A DNA stretch of 6,634 bases from Fibrobacter sp. (GCA_017520105.1 JAFWRL010000161.1:1-6634), one strand, 5' to 3'. Numbered from the stretch's first letter, positions 1 through 6,243 are shown. Notes: a model not told the origin generated them from the sequence alone. Made by a program: numbers and translations.

Positions 1-722
1 ACGCGCTGGAACTTGGCGATTTCGCGGTTGGCCTGGTAGCCGCACTTCTTGCAGAGAATCAGGTAGTCTTCGCCGTTCGGGGTGTCGAGCATGAATTCGT
101 GAGCGACCTTGCCGCCCATGATGCCGGTATCGCTCTGCACCACCACCGGTTCAATGCCCACGCGACGGTAGATGCGGAGGTAGGCATCGTATTCTTCCTG
201 GTAGTGACGGTCCAAATCTTCTTGACTGGTGTGGAAGCTGTAGGCATCCTTCATCAGGAATTCGCGGACGCGGATAAGACCGCCGCGAGCACGGGCTTCG
301 TCGCGGTACTTGGTCTTGAACTGGTAGAGCATCACCGGCAGTTGCTTGTAGCTGTTGAGCACGTAGCGCACGAGGTCGGTCATGGCTTCTTCGTGCGTCA
401 TGGCGAGCACCATGTTGTGGTTGTTGCGGTCCTTGAAGCGCAGCAGTTCTTCGCCAATGGCCTGGTAACGGCCAGATTCGCTCCAGAGTTCTGCGGTCTG
501 CACCACCGGCAAGTCCACTTCGATACCGCCAATCTTGTTCATTTCTTCGCGGATGATGTTCACGATCTTCTGGATGACGCGGAAACCCATCGGCATCATG
601 GAGTAGATACCGGTAGAAACGGGCTTGATGTAGCCGCCGCGCATGAGGAAGATGTGGCTGGGCATGGTGGCATCGCTCGGCGTTTCGCGGAGCGTGACGT
701 AAAAATACTTGGAGAGTTTCAT
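1..722 (-). CDS. proS: Prolyl-tRNA synthetase, N-terminal part (truncated by window edge)
   Basis: Charges tRNA-Pro with proline in the cytoplasm (class II aminoacyl-tRNA synthetase, bacterial-type ProRS). The reverse strand read from the ATG at 722-720 gives 240 codons open to the window edge; E. coli ProRS has about 570 residues, so more than half of the gene lies outside. Visible family marks are the N-terminal MKLSKYFYVTLRETPSDA, motif 1 region around residues 50-75 (IIREEMNKIGGIEVDLPVVQ), the THEEA segment at 109-113, and motif 2 with its conserved arginine at about 138-157 (KYRDEARARGGLIRVREF followed by LMKDAYSFH). A CKKCGYQAN segment at 224-232 comes where the insertion domain of bacterial ProRS would begin; a Cys pair here occurs in part of the family. 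An AAAAGG sequence 8 nt before the ATG is a plausible ribosome binding site. The gene is transcribed away from the DUF2914 gene. Identification is near certain; only the N-terminal part can be judged. Confidence 0.96.
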   Translation of the reverse strand, partial: MKLSKYFYVTLRETPSDATMPSHIFLMRGGYIKPVSTGIYSMMPMGFRVIQKIVNIIREEMNKIGGIEVDLPVVQTAELWSESGRYQAIGEELLRFKDRNNHNMVLAMTHEEAMTDLVRYVLNSYKQLPVMLYQFKTKYRDEARARGGLIRVREFLMKDAYSFHTSQEDLDRHYQEEYDAYLRIYRRVGIEPVVVQSDTGIMGGKVAHEFMLDTPNGEDYLILCKKCGYQANREIAKFQR

Positions 723-763
723 TGTTGTAACCTTTTTAAATTTTACGGCGTAAATTTAGAAAT

Positions 764-796
764 TAGACATGAGACTTGAGAAGAGAGACGAGAGAA
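764..796. repeat. Purine-rich degenerate AGAC/GAGA tract in the divergent spacer
   Basis: The plus strand of the 90-bp spacer between proS and the next gene is almost entirely A and G here, with AGAC at 765-768, 772-775 and 786-789 and GAGAGAA at 790-796. It resembles a decayed short-unit tandem repeat. It separates the two divergent genes and may overlap their promoters. No function can be assigned. It could be simple low-complexity sequence. Confidence 0.3.
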
Positions 797-812
797 TATT
801 AATCTTTATTGA

Positions 813-2000
813 ATGTTTTTTTATCTTACTGTCATGGAATTTTTAAACAAGTTGCGGGAAAAATCCGCAGTTAAAAAAACAGAGAAATTTTTCCCGGCTT
901 TTGCTTTTTTAGGCGGGTTCAGCTGGGATTCGATGACCATCGGGAGTAAAGTTTATGGAACGGACCTTGTCATCCTTTTTCTCTATTATTTGCTTGCGCT
1001 TGTTTCGATTTATTTCATCGCCACGCGAATATCTGTAGAATCAAAAAACGTGAGCTCTGGTGAAATCTTCTATGGGGATGATTCCGATGTTGAAATTCAC
1101 CAGAATTTTTTTGGCAAACTCTTGAATCGCGAATGGTCGTCTGCTTGGATTAAGCGATTGACTTGCGTTGTGCAGTTCTGCTTCGGAAACCTTTATAGCG
1201 CGCTTGTCATCTGTTACTTTAAAAGCTCCGGTTCCATAGCATCTTTCACTATCGTTTTGATTCTTGCGGCTCTCCTTGTCGGTAACGAGTTCTTGAAAGA
1301 AAAATACGAGAATTTTGGAATTTGCCTTGCGTTTTTATGCCTGCTGGGGACGATGTTCTTTAATTTCTTGATTCCTCATCTTGTCCATGGAATGGGGCCT
1401 TTCTGGTTCTTTCTCAGTACATTGCTGTCTGCCGTAGTTTGTTATTTACTTTGGACAAAATCTTCCCGAGATTTTTCCCGAAAAAAGCGGTTCTTGGTTG
1501 CTCCTGTTGCAATTTGTCTTATTCTTTTCATCGCATATCTTGCAAATTGGATTGCACCGGTTCCGCTTGTCTTGAAACAACAAATTGTTTGTAAGAACTT
1601 TAATCGTGAAACGTACTCGTGTGATGCCGATAAACCGAGTTTTTGGCAACGTATTGGTTTTAAAGGGGCTTCCATTCACAAGGACGAAGGTGATGAAGTG
1701 TATTTTATGTCGTCGGTTTACGCACCGTCAGAACTCAAGGCTCCAGTCGAATTCCGTTGGTATTATAAGGAACCATCCACAAACAAATTTCAATTAACGG
1801 ATAAAATTACATCTAGCCGGATGGTTGTCCGGGGTGGGCGAGATGCTGGGTATCGGAGCTATTCTAAAAAGAAAAATATTCCTCCAGGAACCTATAAAGT
1901 GGAAACGGCCTACAAGGACGGGGCTGTTATAGGGGCAAAAACATTCAAAGTTTTCGAAGGAATCCCCGAACAGGGCTTTGTCCGTGATTCATTACAATAA
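813..2000 (+). CDS. Multi-pass membrane protein with C-terminal DUF2914-type domain
   Basis: Function unknown. The 395-residue product has an N-terminal membrane region followed by a soluble domain. Hydrophobic segments lie at about 50-72, 115-136, 142-160, 168-192, 195-215 and 227-254, and a weaker one near 27-45 contains the GGFSWDS motif often seen at the start of this type of protein. Basic RKKR just before the last segment suggests a cytoplasmic loop, which would put the C-terminal domain outside the inner membrane. Residues of about 290-380 fit the DUF2914 pattern: a Tyr/Ala-containing strand (SSVYAPSELKAPVEF), RWYYKE, GYRSYSKKKNIPPGTYKVE and a final DGAVIGAKTFKVFE. Two cysteines (CKNFNRETYSC) follow the last membrane segment and could form a disulfide. 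The start is uncertain: neither the ATG at 813 nor the in-frame ATG at 834 has a clear Shine-Dalgarno, and 834 (MEFLNKL) gives a more natural N-terminus. No operon partner is visible; it is divergent from proS. Confidence 0.85.
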   Translation: MFFYLTVMEFLNKLREKSAVKKTEKFFPAFAFLGGFSWDSMTIGSKVYGTDLVILFLYYLLALVSIYFIATRISVESKNVSSGEIFYGDDSDVEIHQNFFGKLLNREWSSAWIKRLTCVVQFCFGNLYSALVICYFKSSGSIASFTIVLILAALLVGNEFLKEKYENFGICLAFLCLLGTMFFNFLIPHLVHGMGPFWFFLSTLLSAVVCYLLWTKSSRDFSRKKRFLVAPVAICLILFIAYLANWIAPVPLVLKQQIVCKNFNRETYSCDADKPSFWQRIGFKGASIHKDEGDEVYFMSSVYAPSELKAPVEFRWYYKEPSTNKFQLTDKITSSRMVVRGGRDAGYRSYSKKKNIPPGTYKVETAYKDGAVIGAKTFKVFEGIPEQGFVRDSLQ

Positions 2001-2007
2001 AATTATG

Positions 2008-2046
2008 CTATATTAGGAACCGAAAATAGGAATGGACATTCCTAAT
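2008..2046 (+). promoter_or_regulatory. Candidate -10 element and overlapping inverted repeats before the lipoprotein gene
   Basis: CTATATT at 2008-2014 could be a -10 element, though no good -35 is seen. TAGGAATG at 2027-2034 and CATTCCTA at 2037-2044 form a perfect 8-bp inverted repeat with a 2-nt centre. ATTAGGAA at 2012-2019 is also perfectly complementary to TTCCTAAT at 2039-2046, so the right arm has two possible partners. Five Ts follow at 2049-2053. It could be an operator, a leader hairpin or a weak terminator for the upstream gene. The repeats are certain as sequence; the role is inference. Confidence 0.4.
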
Positions 2047-2074
2047 GATTTTTGACTTTAAGGAGTCTTTAAAA

Positions 2075-3394
2075 ATGAAACTGAAAAAGATTGCTCTTGG
2101 TGCGGCTGCCCTTGCTCTTGTCGCTTGTGGTGAAGCCCAGAAACCGGTAGCCAAAGTTGCTGCTGTTACCCCGAGTTCCACGGATGACCAAAAATTCGCC
2201 TACATGCTCGGTGCACAGTTCGGTCTCCAGAACTTTTTAAATCTTCCGATGCGCACTGGTGAAGGCATTGACGAAGATGCGGTTGTTCAGGCTTTCCGCG
2301 ATGCTTTTGGCAATTTAAACGATTCTACGGTGAAGGTTCAGCTTCCGCATGATTCTCTTGCCGCTATCAGTCATCGCATCCAGAAGAAAATGCAGGAACG
2401 CTATATCAACACGCGTCCAGACACTAACGTGACCAAGGGAATGGATGATGCTCAGATTCGTGCTTATGCCGATTCTCTTGAAAAGGCTCAGCCAGTTACC
2501 GCCGCTCCTGCCGTAACGAATGCTGCTGTCAAACTTGGTGAACAATCCTCGGAACAGCAGAAGTTCTCATACGTTATTGGTGTTCAGTTCGGTAACCAGT
2601 TCTACAACATTGGTCGTCAGTTCCAGACCACTTTTGATCCGGACTACTTTGTTCTCGGTGTTCGCGATGCGGGCAAGAAAGTTCGTGATACAACGTTTAC
2701 GATGGCTCTCCCGGAAGACTCGCTCAAGGCTGTCGGTGACCGCTTTAATGAAAAACTGAAGACTCTTCGTGAAGAAATGGTCAAGAAACAGCAGGCCGAA
2801 GAAGAAAAACTCAAGGCCGAAGTTGCATCGCTCCGCGGTGACACGCTTGTAAACGGCATGCCCGCCAAGATGAACTTCAAGGTGAAGGCTTCGGGTATCA
2901 CGGTCAAGGCCGAGGATTTGAGCGCATTTGCGGGCAAAAAGCTCTTGATGTTCTATTTCTCCGCAACCTGCGGCCATTGCGCTCATGCTGCTCCGCAGAT
3001 TCTTGAAATCACCAAGGAATTTGCTCCGAAAGGCCTTACAACGGTTGCTATTGCTAGTGGCGGTAACAACAAGCCGGGTATCCGTCGCTTTATCGACGAT
3101 GCGAAGTTCGATGAAACGATCAGTGTCGTTTGGGATGAAGGCCGCCAGTTCGGTGAACTTTACAGCGATGGCTACGTTCCGAAGGTCTATCTCGTGAATC
3201 CGGATGGCTCTTACAAGGAATACGTTGCTTTTGAACGTGAAAAGGAAGACCTGAAGAAGGAAATCGCAGAACTTCTTAACGGCAAGAACGTCGAATGGAA
3301 GATTGAGGTCAAGCCTGCTGCGGATTCTGCAAAGGCTCCGGAAGTGAAGCCCGACGCCAAGAAGGACGCAAAGCCCGCCAAGAAAGTTAAGTAA
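2075..3394 (+). CDS. Lipoprotein with two FKBP_N-like repeats and a TlpA/thioredoxin-like domain
   Basis: Probable envelope thiol-disulfide oxidoreductase, exact substrate unknown. From the ATG at 2075 the product has 439 residues. A lipoprotein signal peptide (MKLKKIALGAAALALVAC) ends in an LVAC lipobox with the lipidated cysteine at 18; an AAGGAG site at 2060-2065 supports this start over the in-frame ATG at 2045, which would bury the signal peptide. Two similar helical repeats, about 36-112 (QKFAYMLGAQFG...) and 158-240 (QKFSYVIGVQFG...), resemble the FKBP_N dimerisation domain found before FKBP-type prolyl isomerases, but no FKBP catalytic domain follows. A charged coiled coil (about 222-258) leads to a thioredoxin-fold domain (about 265-400) with FYFSATCGHC; the active-site cysteines are 299 and 302, and GYVPKVYLVNPDG supplies the cis-proline at 369. 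The tail (about 403-439) is Lys/Ala/Pro-rich and probably disordered. The CGHC pair matches protein disulfide isomerases, but reduction versus isomerisation cannot be decided here. The gene is followed by a strong terminator and appears monocistronic. Confidence 0.9.
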   Translation: MKLKKIALGAAALALVACGEAQKPVAKVAAVTPSSTDDQKFAYMLGAQFGLQNFLNLPMRTGEGIDEDAVVQAFRDAFGNLNDSTVKVQLPHDSLAAISHRIQKKMQERYINTRPDTNVTKGMDDAQIRAYADSLEKAQPVTAAPAVTNAAVKLGEQSSEQQKFSYVIGVQFGNQFYNIGRQFQTTFDPDYFVLGVRDAGKKVRDTTFTMALPEDSLKAVGDRFNEKLKTLREEMVKKQQAEEEKLKAEVASLRGDTLVNGMPAKMNFKVKASGITVKAEDLSAFAGKKLLMFYFSATCGHCAHAAPQILEITKEFAPKGLTTVAIASGGNNKPGIRRFIDDAKFDETISVVWDEGRQFGELYSDGYVPKVYLVNPDGSYKEYVAFEREKEDLKKEIAELLNGKNVEWKIEVKPAADSAKAPEVKPDAKKDAKPAKKVK

Positions 3395-3395
3395 T

Positions 3396-3472
3396 GTCAT
3401 TCCCGTCTCCTTTGTCATCCCGGACGGAGCTCGCACTGAGCTTGTCGAATGTGTTCCGGGAGGGAATCCCCT
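3396..3472. repeat. Palindromic intergenic repeat-like element
   Basis: The stretch directly after the lipoprotein stop contains nested inverted arms: ATTCCC at 3399-3404 with GGGAAT at 3462-3467, and CCCGGA at 3419-3424 with TCCGGG at 3455-3460. Between them lies GCACTGAGCTTGTCGAA, a core that recurs in intergenic palindromes of many bacteria. The style (GTCATCCCGGA ... TCCGGGAGGGAATC) fits a dispersed REP-like element rather than a gene. Copy number cannot be judged from a single window. Confidence 0.55.
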
Positions 3473-3485
3473 TATAAGTCTTGTT

Positions 3486-3518
3486 AAAACGCATCTCGCA
3501 TTCGGGATGCGTTTTTTT
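3486..3518 (+). terminator. Strong rho-independent terminator after the lipoprotein gene
   Basis: AAAACGCATC at 3486-3495 pairs perfectly with GATGCGTTTT at 3506-3515. The inner bases TCG and CGG extend the stem by three pairs (one of them G-U) around a CATT tetraloop, and seven Ts run from 3512 to 3518. It lies about 90 nt past the lipoprotein stop and before mnmG, so the two genes are separate transcription units. Confidence 0.9.
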
Positions 3519-3604
3519 GTCGCATTTTTATATATAGCCGAAAACCCCATAAATTTCTAAATTGCGGGTGGAATTAAAATTGCATCGTCATTAGAATCGC
3601 AAAA

Positions 3605-5512
3605 ATGTCTATGGTTATCGCAGAATTTGACGTCGTTGTTGTCGGAGGCGGTCACGCCGGAATCGAAGCCACGCATGCAGCATGGAAACTGGGTGTTAAA
3701 ACGGCCATGCTTACGATGGACTTGAACGCTATCGGCAGGATGTCTTGTAATCCGGCCGTTGGTGGCGTAGCGAAAGGTCAGATTGTCCGCGATATAGATG
3801 CTCTTGGCGGACTCATGGGGCTTTTGACGGATAAGGCAGGTATCCAGTTCCGCATGCTCAACATGAGCAAGGGACCTGCCGTTTGGGGGCCCCGTGCGCA
3901 GTGCGATATGAAGTATTACAGCGAAGTTGCCCGCGAAACTATGGAAAGTTTGCCGGGGCTTATGCTGATTCAAGGCGAACTGGCATCGTTCGAACGCATG
4001 AACGATGGACGCTTGGAACTCACGCTTTTGAATGGTGACCGCTACATCACGCGTGCGATTGTGGTGACGAGTGGAACATTCCTTGCGTCCAAGATGTTCA
4101 CCGGGCTTGAAACGAGCATCGGCGGGCGAGTGGGCGAACCGAGTGCAGACAAACTCTCTGAGTGCCTGGCGAAAAACGGAATTCGTTTGCGTCGTCTTAA
4201 AACGGGCACACCAAGCCGCTTGGATCCAGATTCTATCGACTTTAACGAATGCGATGTGCAACATGGCGATAAGCATCCGTGGCCGATGAGCGACCGCCAT
4301 TTTGACGAAAATGGAACGCCGGACAAATTCTGGGGTGACCAGATTAACAAGTTTATCCGCAACGATTGCGTTTGCTGGATTACGCGCACGAACATCAAGA
4401 CGCACGACATCTTGCGAAGCGGCTTCAAGGATAGCCCGATGTTCAGCGGTCGTATCCACGGCAAGGGTCCGCGTTACTGCCCGAGTATCGAAGACAAAAT
4501 TAACCGCTTTGGCGACCGCGACGGGCACCAGCTGTTCCTTGAACCGGAACAGGCTGATATCGGGCGTGTTTATATCAACGGTTTCAGTTCCAGCTTGCCA
4601 GCGGACATCCAGCTCGCGGCTATCCATACGATTCCCGGCCTCACACGTGCGAAGGTTCTGCAAATTGGTTACGCCGTGGAATACGATTCTGTCGATGCCA
4701 CGCAACTTTATCCGACATTCGAATGCAAAAACGTTCCCGGTCTCTACTTTGCAGGTCAGGTTTGTGGCACGAGTGGTTACGAAGAAGCCGCTGGTCAAGG
4801 TCTTATGGCGGGCATCAATGCCGCACTTAAGGTCAAAGGCGAGGATCCCTTTATTCTTGGACGTTCTGAAAGCTATCTAGGAGTGATGGTCGATGACCTC
4901 GTGAATATCTTGCTTGACGAACCGTATCGTATGTTCACGAGCCGTGCCGAATACCGCCTCTTCTTGCGCAGTGACAATGCTGAAACGCGCCTCAAGGAAA
5001 AGGCCCGCAAAATTGGCATGATTAGTGACCGCGACTGGTTCGACTGGGACCGCCGCCGTAACCTCATGGCGAGCCTCAAGACGCAATTTATGGAAACTTC
5101 CGCTACTCCGGAAGAAGCAAACGTTATTCTAGAAGCGGGCGGTCAGGCTCTTGCCTCCGAACGCACTCGTTGGATTAACGTGCTCCGCCGTCCGGGAATC
5201 GACCCTGAAACATTTTTTAATGTGGCTGCTCCCGATGCACAAATTACGCGCCGCGACCAGTGGTTCATGTACGCCGAAGAACTTTACGCTGGTTTCTTCG
5301 ACCGCCAGGAACGGGAAATCGATGACCAGAAGAAGATGGAAAAGGTTAAGCTTTCGCCGGACTTCGATTATATGTCCATTACGGCAATAAGCATCGAAAG
5401 CCGCCAACGCTTGAACGCCCACAAACCGCTTACTCTCGGGCAAGCAAGCCGTATCCCTGGAGTGCGCCCCGCCGACATCACCGTCCTTGCACATTGGCTG
5501 GAGAATCACTAA
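3605..5512 (+). CDS. mnmG: tRNA uridine-5-carboxymethylaminomethyl modification enzyme MnmG (GidA)
   Basis: With MnmE, this FAD- and NADH-dependent enzyme installs the carboxymethylaminomethyl group at the C5 of wobble uridine 34 in certain tRNAs, using methylene-tetrahydrofolate and glycine; it acts in the cytoplasm. The 635-residue length matches the family (E. coli 629). Visible marks in order: N-terminal FAD-binding VVVVGGGHAGIEA (about 10-22); MSCNPAVGGVAKGQIVRDID with a conserved cysteine at 48; LKTGTPSRLD; GPRYCPSIEDK with the second conserved cysteine at 292; FLEPE; YINGFSSSLP; FAGQVCGTSGYEEAAGQG near 382-399; EPYRMFTSRAEYRLFLRSDNA; and the C-terminal MnmE/tRNA-binding region DFDYMSITAISIESRQRLN ... 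GQASRIPGV. Relative to E. coli there is an insertion of about 15 residues between positions 225 and 265. No clear Shine-Dalgarno precedes the ATG at 3605; an alternative ATG lies at 3611. mnmE is not in the window. Confidence 0.98.
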   Translation: MSMVIAEFDVVVVGGGHAGIEATHAAWKLGVKTAMLTMDLNAIGRMSCNPAVGGVAKGQIVRDIDALGGLMGLLTDKAGIQFRMLNMSKGPAVWGPRAQCDMKYYSEVARETMESLPGLMLIQGELASFERMNDGRLELTLLNGDRYITRAIVVTSGTFLASKMFTGLETSIGGRVGEPSADKLSECLAKNGIRLRRLKTGTPSRLDPDSIDFNECDVQHGDKHPWPMSDRHFDENGTPDKFWGDQINKFIRNDCVCWITRTNIKTHDILRSGFKDSPMFSGRIHGKGPRYCPSIEDKINRFGDRDGHQLFLEPEQADIGRVYINGFSSSLPADIQLAAIHTIPGLTRAKVLQIGYAVEYDSVDATQLYPTFECKNVPGLYFAGQVCGTSGYEEAAGQGLMAGINAALKVKGEDPFILGRSESYLGVMVDDLVNILLDEPYRMFTSRAEYRLFLRSDNAETRLKEKARKIGMISDRDWFDWDRRRNLMASLKTQFMETSATPEEANVILEAGGQALASERTRWINVLRRPGIDPETFFNVAAPDAQITRRDQWFMYAEELYAGFFDRQEREIDDQKKMEKVKLSPDFDYMSITAISIESRQRLNAHKPLTLGQASRIPGVRPADITVLAHWLENH

Positions 5513-5518
5513 CCCTCA

Positions 5519-5549
5519 CTTGCATTTTCCCAAATTTTTACTATTTTTG
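5519..5549 (+). promoter_or_regulatory. Candidate Bacteroidota-style promoter for the lysine-rich protein gene
   Basis: CTTG at 5519-5522 is followed after 19 nt by TATTTTTG at 5542-5549, which fits the TAnnTTTG -7 box and the TTTG-like -33 box described for Bacteroidota sigma factors. CCCAAA at 5529-5534 and TTTGGG at 5546-5551 form an inverted repeat across the presumed -7 box and could be an operator. The start codon is about 40 nt downstream. No terminator is seen between mnmG and this point, so read-through from mnmG is also possible. Confidence 0.4.
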
Positions 5550-5587
5550 GGCGCGACAATTCTAACAATTTTCCAAGAGGTATATAT

Positions 5588-5893
5588 ATGGCAGAAGAAG
5601 CAGAAGTCAAATCCACAGAAGAAGTTAAGCCTCAGGAAACAAAATCCCAAGAAAAATCTCAAGTAAAGAAGGCTCCGTCCAAGAAAAAGCGCCCGTTCAA
5701 CGGCAAGCGCAAGGGTGGTGCTCCTGCTGCTAAGAAGCCGGCTATCTTTAGTGATTCCCTGGAAGAACGTTTCCCCAACCTTGCCGCCAAGCTCAAGAAG
5801 TCCATCGAAGATGGCATTAAGCAGAAGATCAAGGACGCACAGAACGATCCGAAGGTCAAGGCCGCCTCTAAGAAATTTGCTAAGGCAAAGTAA
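5588..5893 (+). CDS. Small lysine-rich basic protein, function unknown
   Basis: I do not recognise a family. The 101-residue product is about one quarter lysine (25 Lys, 3 Arg against roughly 14 acidic residues), so strongly basic overall. It has three zones: an acidic and Lys/Glu/Gln-rich N-terminus (about 1-26), a very basic KKKRPFNGKRKGG stretch (about 33-45), and a C-terminal part (about 53-101) with SDSLEERFPNLAAKLKKSIED likely helical, ending in alternating Lys/Ala. No signal peptide or membrane segment is seen, so it is presumably cytoplasmic. The start at 5588 is supported by AAGAGG at 5575-5580, 7 nt upstream, and the frame is closed by a stop followed by a good terminator. Composition suggests nucleic-acid or ribosome association, but this is inference only. 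Its reality as a gene rests on the ribosome binding site, the terminator and ordinary codon use (AAG/GAA-rich like its neighbours). Confidence 0.8.
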   Translation: MAEEAEVKSTEEVKPQETKSQEKSQVKKAPSKKKRPFNGKRKGGAPAAKKPAIFSDSLEERFPNLAAKLKKSIEDGIKQKIKDAQNDPKVKAASKKFAKAK

Positions 5894-5919
5894 TTCTACT
5901 TCTCGAAAAAATTTGAAAT

Positions 5920-5949
5920 GCTCCGCTACTCCGCGGGGCTTTTTTTTTT
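5920..5949 (+). terminator. Rho-independent terminator after the lysine-rich protein gene
   Basis: GCTCCGC at 5920-5926 pairs with GCGGGGC at 5933-5939 (one G-U pair) around a 6-nt loop, followed by ten Ts at 5940-5949. It lies 27 nt after the stop codon. Confidence 0.88.
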
Positions 5950-6019
5950 GAATTTTGATTATTAAAAGCGAGATTTTACTTCAAAATCAAATTGCCAAGA
6001 AATCGTATTGATAACAAAA

Positions 6020-6149
6020 GCGTCGGCCAAGGCATTTTCTTCGCAGTAGCGTGCAAAGCGAGAGTCGCGGGCGACTGCTTGCAGGCGCGCATGACCGAGT
6101 GAAGCCGCTGACGCCGTAGGCGTCAACTCCGAGCTGGGGCCCCGCCCGT
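6020..6149. other. GC-rich, hairpin-rich block between two transcription units; possible repeat or structured RNA
   Basis: In the gene-less stretch 5950-6240 this block of about 130 bp is much richer in G and C than the AT-rich sequence on either side. It contains AGTCGC (6063-6068) / GCGACT (6071-6076), extended by GCAA/TTGC arms at 6053-6056 and 6079-6082; TGACGCC (6109-6115) / GGCGTCA (6119-6125) with a 3-nt loop, flanked by GAGT (6097-6100) and ACTC (6126-6129); and the self-complementary GGGGCCCC at 6136-6143. Seven Ts at 6156-6162 follow. The reverse strand is open through the block, but that frame continues through the riboswitch and has no ribosome binding site, so I do not call a gene. 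A dispersed repeat, a small RNA or a gene remnant are all possible. Confidence 0.45.
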
Positions 6150-6210
6150 ATGAAGTTTTTTTCTGATTAAAATAAAAGCATCCAGTCAAGGCAGAATGCC
6201 TTATTCTAAC

Positions 6211-6239
6211 TTGCCAAAGCCCCCTCCAATAGTTAATTT
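6211..6239 (+). promoter_or_regulatory. Candidate promoter of the thiamine operon
   Basis: TTGCCA at 6211-6216 and TAATTT at 6234-6239 are separated by 17 nt, which would start transcription near 6246, right at the 5' end of the TPP riboswitch. The -35 is one base off consensus; the -10 is weak. Position relative to the riboswitch is the main support. A small hairpin (AAGGCA 6188-6193 / TGCCTT 6197-6202) lies just upstream. Confidence 0.38.
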
Positions 6240-6243
6240 TATC

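Noticed and set aside
99..779. Open plus-strand frame of about 226 codons
   Set aside because: It lies antisense to proS, whose protein sequence is unmistakable; the translation is His/Val-rich antisense noise.
776..802. TTGAGA / TATTAA promoter-like pair for the DUF2914 gene
   Set aside because: The spacer is only 15 nt and the -35 lies within the low-complexity purine tract; too weak to list.
2045..2074. Upstream in-frame ATG for the lipoprotein gene
   Set aside because: It would add ten residues before the lipoprotein signal peptide and sits on the arm of an inverted repeat; the ATG at 2075 has a good Shine-Dalgarno and starts directly with MKLKK.
2567..3550. Long open minus-strand frame of about 327 codons
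   Set aside because: Antisense to the lipoprotein gene and running through its terminator hairpin; no ribosome binding site and no recognisable motifs.
3557..4798. Long open minus-strand frame of about 413 codons
   Set aside because: Antisense to the first two thirds of mnmG, which is certain; the open frame follows from mnmG codon bias.
5951..5993. TTTGATT / AATCAAA and GATTTT / AAAATC inverted repeats after the terminator
   Set aside because: Short arms in AT-rich sequence; expected by chance and without a clear context.
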